From the NCBI GenBank assembly GCA_949592205.1, contig CATIUR010000017.1, positions 62,001-126,000 of the forward strand: a stretch of DNA of 64,000 bases, written 5' to 3'. Below, one piece after another: positions 60,526 to 64,000 of the stretch. Numbering within the stretch: the stretch's first letter is position 1; each line of letters begins with the position of its first letter. The notes beneath the pieces are model-generated. The model worked only from the letters and a program-made list of their open reading frames with translations, had not been told where the DNA came from and did no database searches. The DNA comes from Helichrysum umbraculigerum. Lineage: Eukaryota; Streptophyta; Magnoliopsida; Asterales; Asteraceae. The position numbers and the translations under genes were made by a program.

Positions 60526-61152
60526 ATAAACGAAAAGTCGCACTTTTTCTGACTCTCTCTCCTAGTCAGCACACTTTTCTGGCATACCTCTCCCATCCCA
60601 TTAATGCCACCACGTTCCACCATCATCACCCCTACTCCACTACCACCATCTCCTCCACAAATTGATACTGCCCATTTTCAACCATTCGTTTCAAGTCAAG
60701 TGGATTGCAATATATAATCAGCAACTTAAACAATTTTTCACTTTCCACTTCACTTGATTCACAAAAGCTTTCAGTGCAAAAACCCCAAAAACTTTTCATC
60801 TTCTTCAAATTAGGGTTTATACAAAATTCTGAAAATGGGCAAATCAAAATTCTTTGCAAACTCGTATTCTGCTACTGAAGAGATTAAAGCTCATCGAGCC
60901 TCTTTAGTGAGTGAGGATATGGAAATAACCGTTCCTAAATCGAATTTCTTGGTGAATCTGTCGTCATCCAAAACAGAGTACAGGGAGGTTTTGACATTTA
61001 TTTCAAACCATTTTATACTCCCTGCACTCACTTTAACTCCTGGGAAGATGAACCCAGAGTGGCTGAGTGAATTTTGGTATACTTGCAAACACTCAGTCGT
61101 CGATGGGATCTGTTGGAACATAGAGTGTGACAACAGATCTAGCTTGAAATAG
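60526..61152 (+). mobile_element. Fragment H, copy 2: start of a Sirevirus third ORF
   Basis: ATG at 60835; the ORF (105 codons) ends at 61150-61152 a few bases before element G. The 309 bp ahead of the ATG are a CT-rich leader (CACCATCATCACCCC; TTAGGGTTTATAC). It belongs to a Sirevirus distinct from C and F, since the N-terminus is clearly different; the rest is absent. B was inserted just upstream of this leader. Confidence 0.65.
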
Positions 61153-61158
61153 GACTGG

Positions 61159-61702
61159 TGTAATTATTATTTACGTTTGTATATTGGTTTAGATTTGTAA
61201 ATAAATATTTGTTTTGTTAGTAATATTCGTTAAACATATTATTATGCTAAGTTAGACGAATGTTTAAATACGAAATAAATAATAGACGTTTCATGCGAGA
61301 CGAGTCGAGATCTCAAATCGCAGCGAGTTGAGCTGTGAGGTAAGATCTGAACTCGCGAAGCTTGAGTCTGGCGAGCCGAGTCCTTTACTGGGCTTGAGCT
61401 GCGAGTTGGACCGAACTCGCAGGCCCATGTGAGCCGAGACAAGCTGATCGTATATAATGTTTTTTTTTATTCATAAAAAACATAACTTTTGCCATTCGGT
61501 TTTTCTGATCTGCGAATTCACTAAACCCAGAGAAAACTAATACCTAACGGCTAGGCTTTGACGTATTATTCGTTTAAAGTTAAGCTTTATAAACGCAATT
61601 ACGAACTTATTCGTTACTAGTAAGATAACACCGTATTGAGGGATTCCGCACCTTAATACTACAGATAACGAAGTTATCGATCCTAAAACTAGGGGACTTA
61701 CA
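61159..61702 (+). repeat. LTR of element G (5' LTR)
   Basis: TGTAATTATT...GGGGACTTACA, 544 bp; the termini are inverted repeats (TGTAA/TTACA). TATATAATG at 61450-61458. Repeated CGAGTCGAG, GCGAGTTGAG and GCGAGCCGAG words at 61295-61440. The left limit is inferred from TG...CA ends and the primer site only. Confidence 0.75.
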
Positions 61703-61718
61703 TCTGGTATCAGAGCTT
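61703..61718 (+). other. Primer binding site of element G (tRNA-iMet type)
   Basis: TCTGGTATCAGAGCTT right after the LTR. Confidence 0.85.
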
Positions 61719-61912
61719 TCGGGCTAAATACGAGTGTGTTCATAAGTTTTAGTGTGATTGCGTTTTTGATTCGGGTCGTTTTTACGTGCTTTCTTGCAAT
61801 ACTAACGATCAAAATCATTCTTTGGACGTTTTAGGGTTTGTTTACGGTCGAAATTTTCAGTTTCAGTTATAAAAATACCTTAAAAATTCGTTTTCGGGTT
61901 TAACAGCCGTTT

Positions 61913-62130
61913 CGCGAGTCGAGATTAGGGTTCCAGCTTCGCCTGCGAACCGAGTTGAACTAGTGAGTCGAACTGAGGCTTGCGAGTCGAACCGAGATCC
62001 CTCGCGAATCCAAATCACTTGCGAATCGACATCTTTAGCAATCCGAACTGAGGCTTGCGAATCGACGAATTCTGCGAGTCGAGCTGAGATTGCGAGTTGA
62101 GCTGAGTCCTGCGAGTTGAGTTTTCTGAAT
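61913..62130 (+). repeat. GCGAGTCGA repeat array in the leader of G
   Basis: About ten copies of TGCGAGTCGA/GCGAATCGA/GCGAGTTGAG with GCTGAG or ACTGAGG spacers; the same words are in the G LTR. Confidence 0.82.
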
Positions 62131-62165
62131 TCGCGAAACAGTTTAATTACTTTACGTTTTTTAAG

Positions 62166-64000
62166 ATGTCTGACTTAAGTAGAATGATCGAGATGGACCA
62201 CGAGGTGGGAAAATCGAACGTTCCACCTAAGTTGTTAAGGATCGAGGATTACTACAATTGGAAGGACAGATTTGAATCTTACTGTAGATTCCATGACCTG
62301 TCAATCTGGATGTGTATCAAGAGTGGATACACCGCACCTACTCAAACTGTTCAAAATGCCACTGTGGTTCTTACCTATGCGAACATGAGTGATCAAGAGA
62401 AGGAAGCTTACAGAAATGAAAACAAAGCACATTCATGCATAAAGATGTGTCTTCCTAAAGAGATTGCTCATCAACTGAAGTCTTTTCATACTTCTAGAAC
62501 GCTCTGGGAAGCTCTAGAGAAAAGAGGTGAGGGAAGTCCACAGGTGAGAGCTGGCAAGAGGAGTCTTCTCAAAAAGCAGTTTACTATGTTTAAAGCTTTA
62601 AAATGAGAAGATCTTGATGCCTATATCAGGCGTTTCTACCATCTGCTAAGTGAATTAGAATACCATGAGATTGTTGAAGAAGAAGTAGCTAAAACCGACA
62701 AGTTTCTTGAGGGTTTGCCTTCTAAATGGGAAATGTATGGCGTTATGATTAAGGATAACGAAACCAGGTATTCTACTATGACCTTAGAGCAAGTCATTGA
62801 CAAGCTGAAAGGTTATGATTTCTCCAGAAAGTCAAGAGATAGTGATTCTGATCAGGTTCAGAACCCTGGGTTGTATCATGGTAAGTCAAATCTTTCGACT
62901 GCGTCCTCTAGTTCGACAACTGCATTGTTAGTTGGTGATACTGGTGAAAATGGAGAAATGATTACTGAAGATCTATGCTTTATTTCCTCCTCTAGTGATG
63001 AGACAAAGGGAAAGAATTTTGAGAAGTCACCTCAAGAGCATCAGAAGATGCCTATGAGTGTGAAATCTGCTGAACAGCAAATGTCTATACTTGCTTCCTT
63101 TGTGGAATCATATGAGAATTACATAGAGGGAAAGATCAATGATCCTGTTCTGTTTGACGAGGATTATGAGCAGATAGATCTGGATTATGTTGAGGAATTG
63201 GAACTTCAAGAGATGTTAGCATTAGTTTCAAGAAAAGTTAAAAATTTCCTCAAGAGAACTGGTAGAAAGGTGTTGGGCAATAGATCAGGGTTTGATAAAA
63301 CCAAGGTCAGATGCTTTAACTGTCAGGGTATTGGTCATTTTGCTAGAGAATGCCAAAGACCTAAAGTAGAAGTACAAGGAAAACAAGGTTCGGGAAGTAC
63401 TCTTGCTTCCAAAGCCTTAGTGGTAAAGCAGTTAGATGGTTCTTATGATTGGCAAGCTCATTCTGAGGAAGCCTTGATGGCCGAGATCGAAGAGACAACT
63501 GCTGGATCAGTGTCCTACATGCCCACTGATATGGAATAGAGAGTAGAGGTGCCTGAGTCTGAAGTGAAGGCAAGTGATGATGACGTGCTATATATGGATT
63601 CAACTCCAGATATGAATCCTGAAGAATTCGTGGCACGCATGGCTGAATTACAAACTGACAAGAAGAAGCTATGTTTAGATATTCTTAATCTTGCTGATGT
63701 TTGTTACTTACTTACAGATTTACAATCTCAGAATAGTGTCTTAACTGTGTCAAATAGCAATCTGTCATCACAATTGAATATGGATAAGGAATCCTATAAG
63801 ACTGTTAGATCTGAACTTGATCAAGCCATTATGGATATTCGTAGATTAAGTGATGATAAACAGGCCTTAAGATAAAATTAAGTCTGATGCTTCGGATAGA
63901 ACAAAACTTAGAGATACCATAAGTGAAAAATCTGTTGTCATAGATGGTCTCTATATGAATATCAAAGACTTAAATGAGACAATTGCTAGTAAGGATCAGG
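62166..64000 (+). pseudogene. Copia gag of element G, broken and incomplete
   Basis: ATG at 62166 (MSDLSRMIEMDHEVGK...). Gag capsid region (NWKDRFESYCRFHDLSIW; LPKEIAHQLKSF), CCHC knuckle CFNCQGIGHFAREC at 63313-63354, then a Ser/Leu-rich coiled-coil-like part. In-frame stops: TGA after KALK (62604-62606) and TAG at 63537-63539; a further stop and frameshift near 63870, after which another frame goes on with heptad-like spacing to the window end. Order and motifs match gag of C and F, but the sequence is well diverged. Confidence 0.85.

Larger units (their letters stand above)
61159..64000 (+). mobile_element. Element G: Copia (Sirevirus-like) retrotransposon, 3' part outside window
   Basis: LTR 61159-61702, tRNA-iMet type primer site, repeat-rich leader and a broken gag running off the right edge. 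Orientation plus. The TSD cannot be checked because the other end is outside. Confidence 0.85.

Noticed and set aside
54456..61144. Independent second insertion of A into another B LTR
   Set aside because: The same A position, the same B LTR join and the same flanking 619 bp follow in order, which needs a duplication.

Overview
This window is plant nuclear heterochromatin. I see no ordinary host gene, rRNA or tRNA. Almost every base belongs to LTR retrotransposons nested in one another, plus one hAT DNA transposon. The families point to a flowering plant: Sirevirus-type Copia, Tekay-type chromovirus, Athila-like Gypsy, and a hAT with a TTF zinc finger. A eudicot such as a member of the Asteraceae fits my recollection of similar elements, but nothing here proves it.

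Layout. Element A (1-7836, minus, left LTR running off the window) is an Athila-like element without pol; it sits inside the 5' LTR of element B. Element B (7837-53836, plus) is a second pol-less Athila-like element. Its 3' untranslated region is split by element C (12530-51709, plus, TSD AAAAG), a decayed Sirevirus. C carries three insertions: D (14034-16643), a solo LTR of the Tekay type with TSD TGAAG; F (19212-42690, minus), a young Sirevirus with TSD ATCAC; and a hAT transposon (43401-46849) with 8-bp TSD AACTCTGT. F is itself split in its 5' LTR by E (31541-42257, minus, TSD ATGTG), a chromovirus with an unbroken gag-pol. The deepest nesting is therefore B > C > F > E.

Right of B is 619 bp (fragment H) carrying the start of a Sirevirus third ORF. 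From 54456 to 61144 the right part of A, an LTR of B and fragment H appear a second time. The breakpoint shows 6 bp of microhomology (CTAGCT). In this second copy B is reduced to one LTR, whose left part matches the 5' LTR of B and whose right part matches its 3' LTR, so it formed by LTR-LTR recombination after a tandem duplication. A last Copia element, G, starts at 61159 and leaves the window.

Coding capacity. Reading frames that look unbroken are the E gag-pol polyprotein (1487 codons), an E accessory coiled-coil ORF, the F gag (921 codons), the F third ORF (866 codons), the Athila ORF-1-like protein of A and an unrecognised 403-codon ORF of A. The F pol has a single stop. C, G, B and the hAT carry several stops or frameshifts.

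Most interesting. (1) A small RNA fold occurs nine times in four elements of two clades (A, B, C, F). It has an inner 5-bp stem with compensatory changes, a constant GACCTG beside it, and usually a closing outer stem. Its wobble pairs work only in the sense transcript. (2) Every LTR family carries its own array of short CG-centred palindromes or CpG repeats. (3) Both Sireviruses have a 53-56-nt GT...AG segment at the gag/pol border whose removal would join the frames. (4) Both Athila-like elements have a probable 0.6-0.7-kb intron ending just before their ORF. Together these suggest elements that splice their RNA and carry structured RNA to manage unspliced copies; that interpretation is inference.
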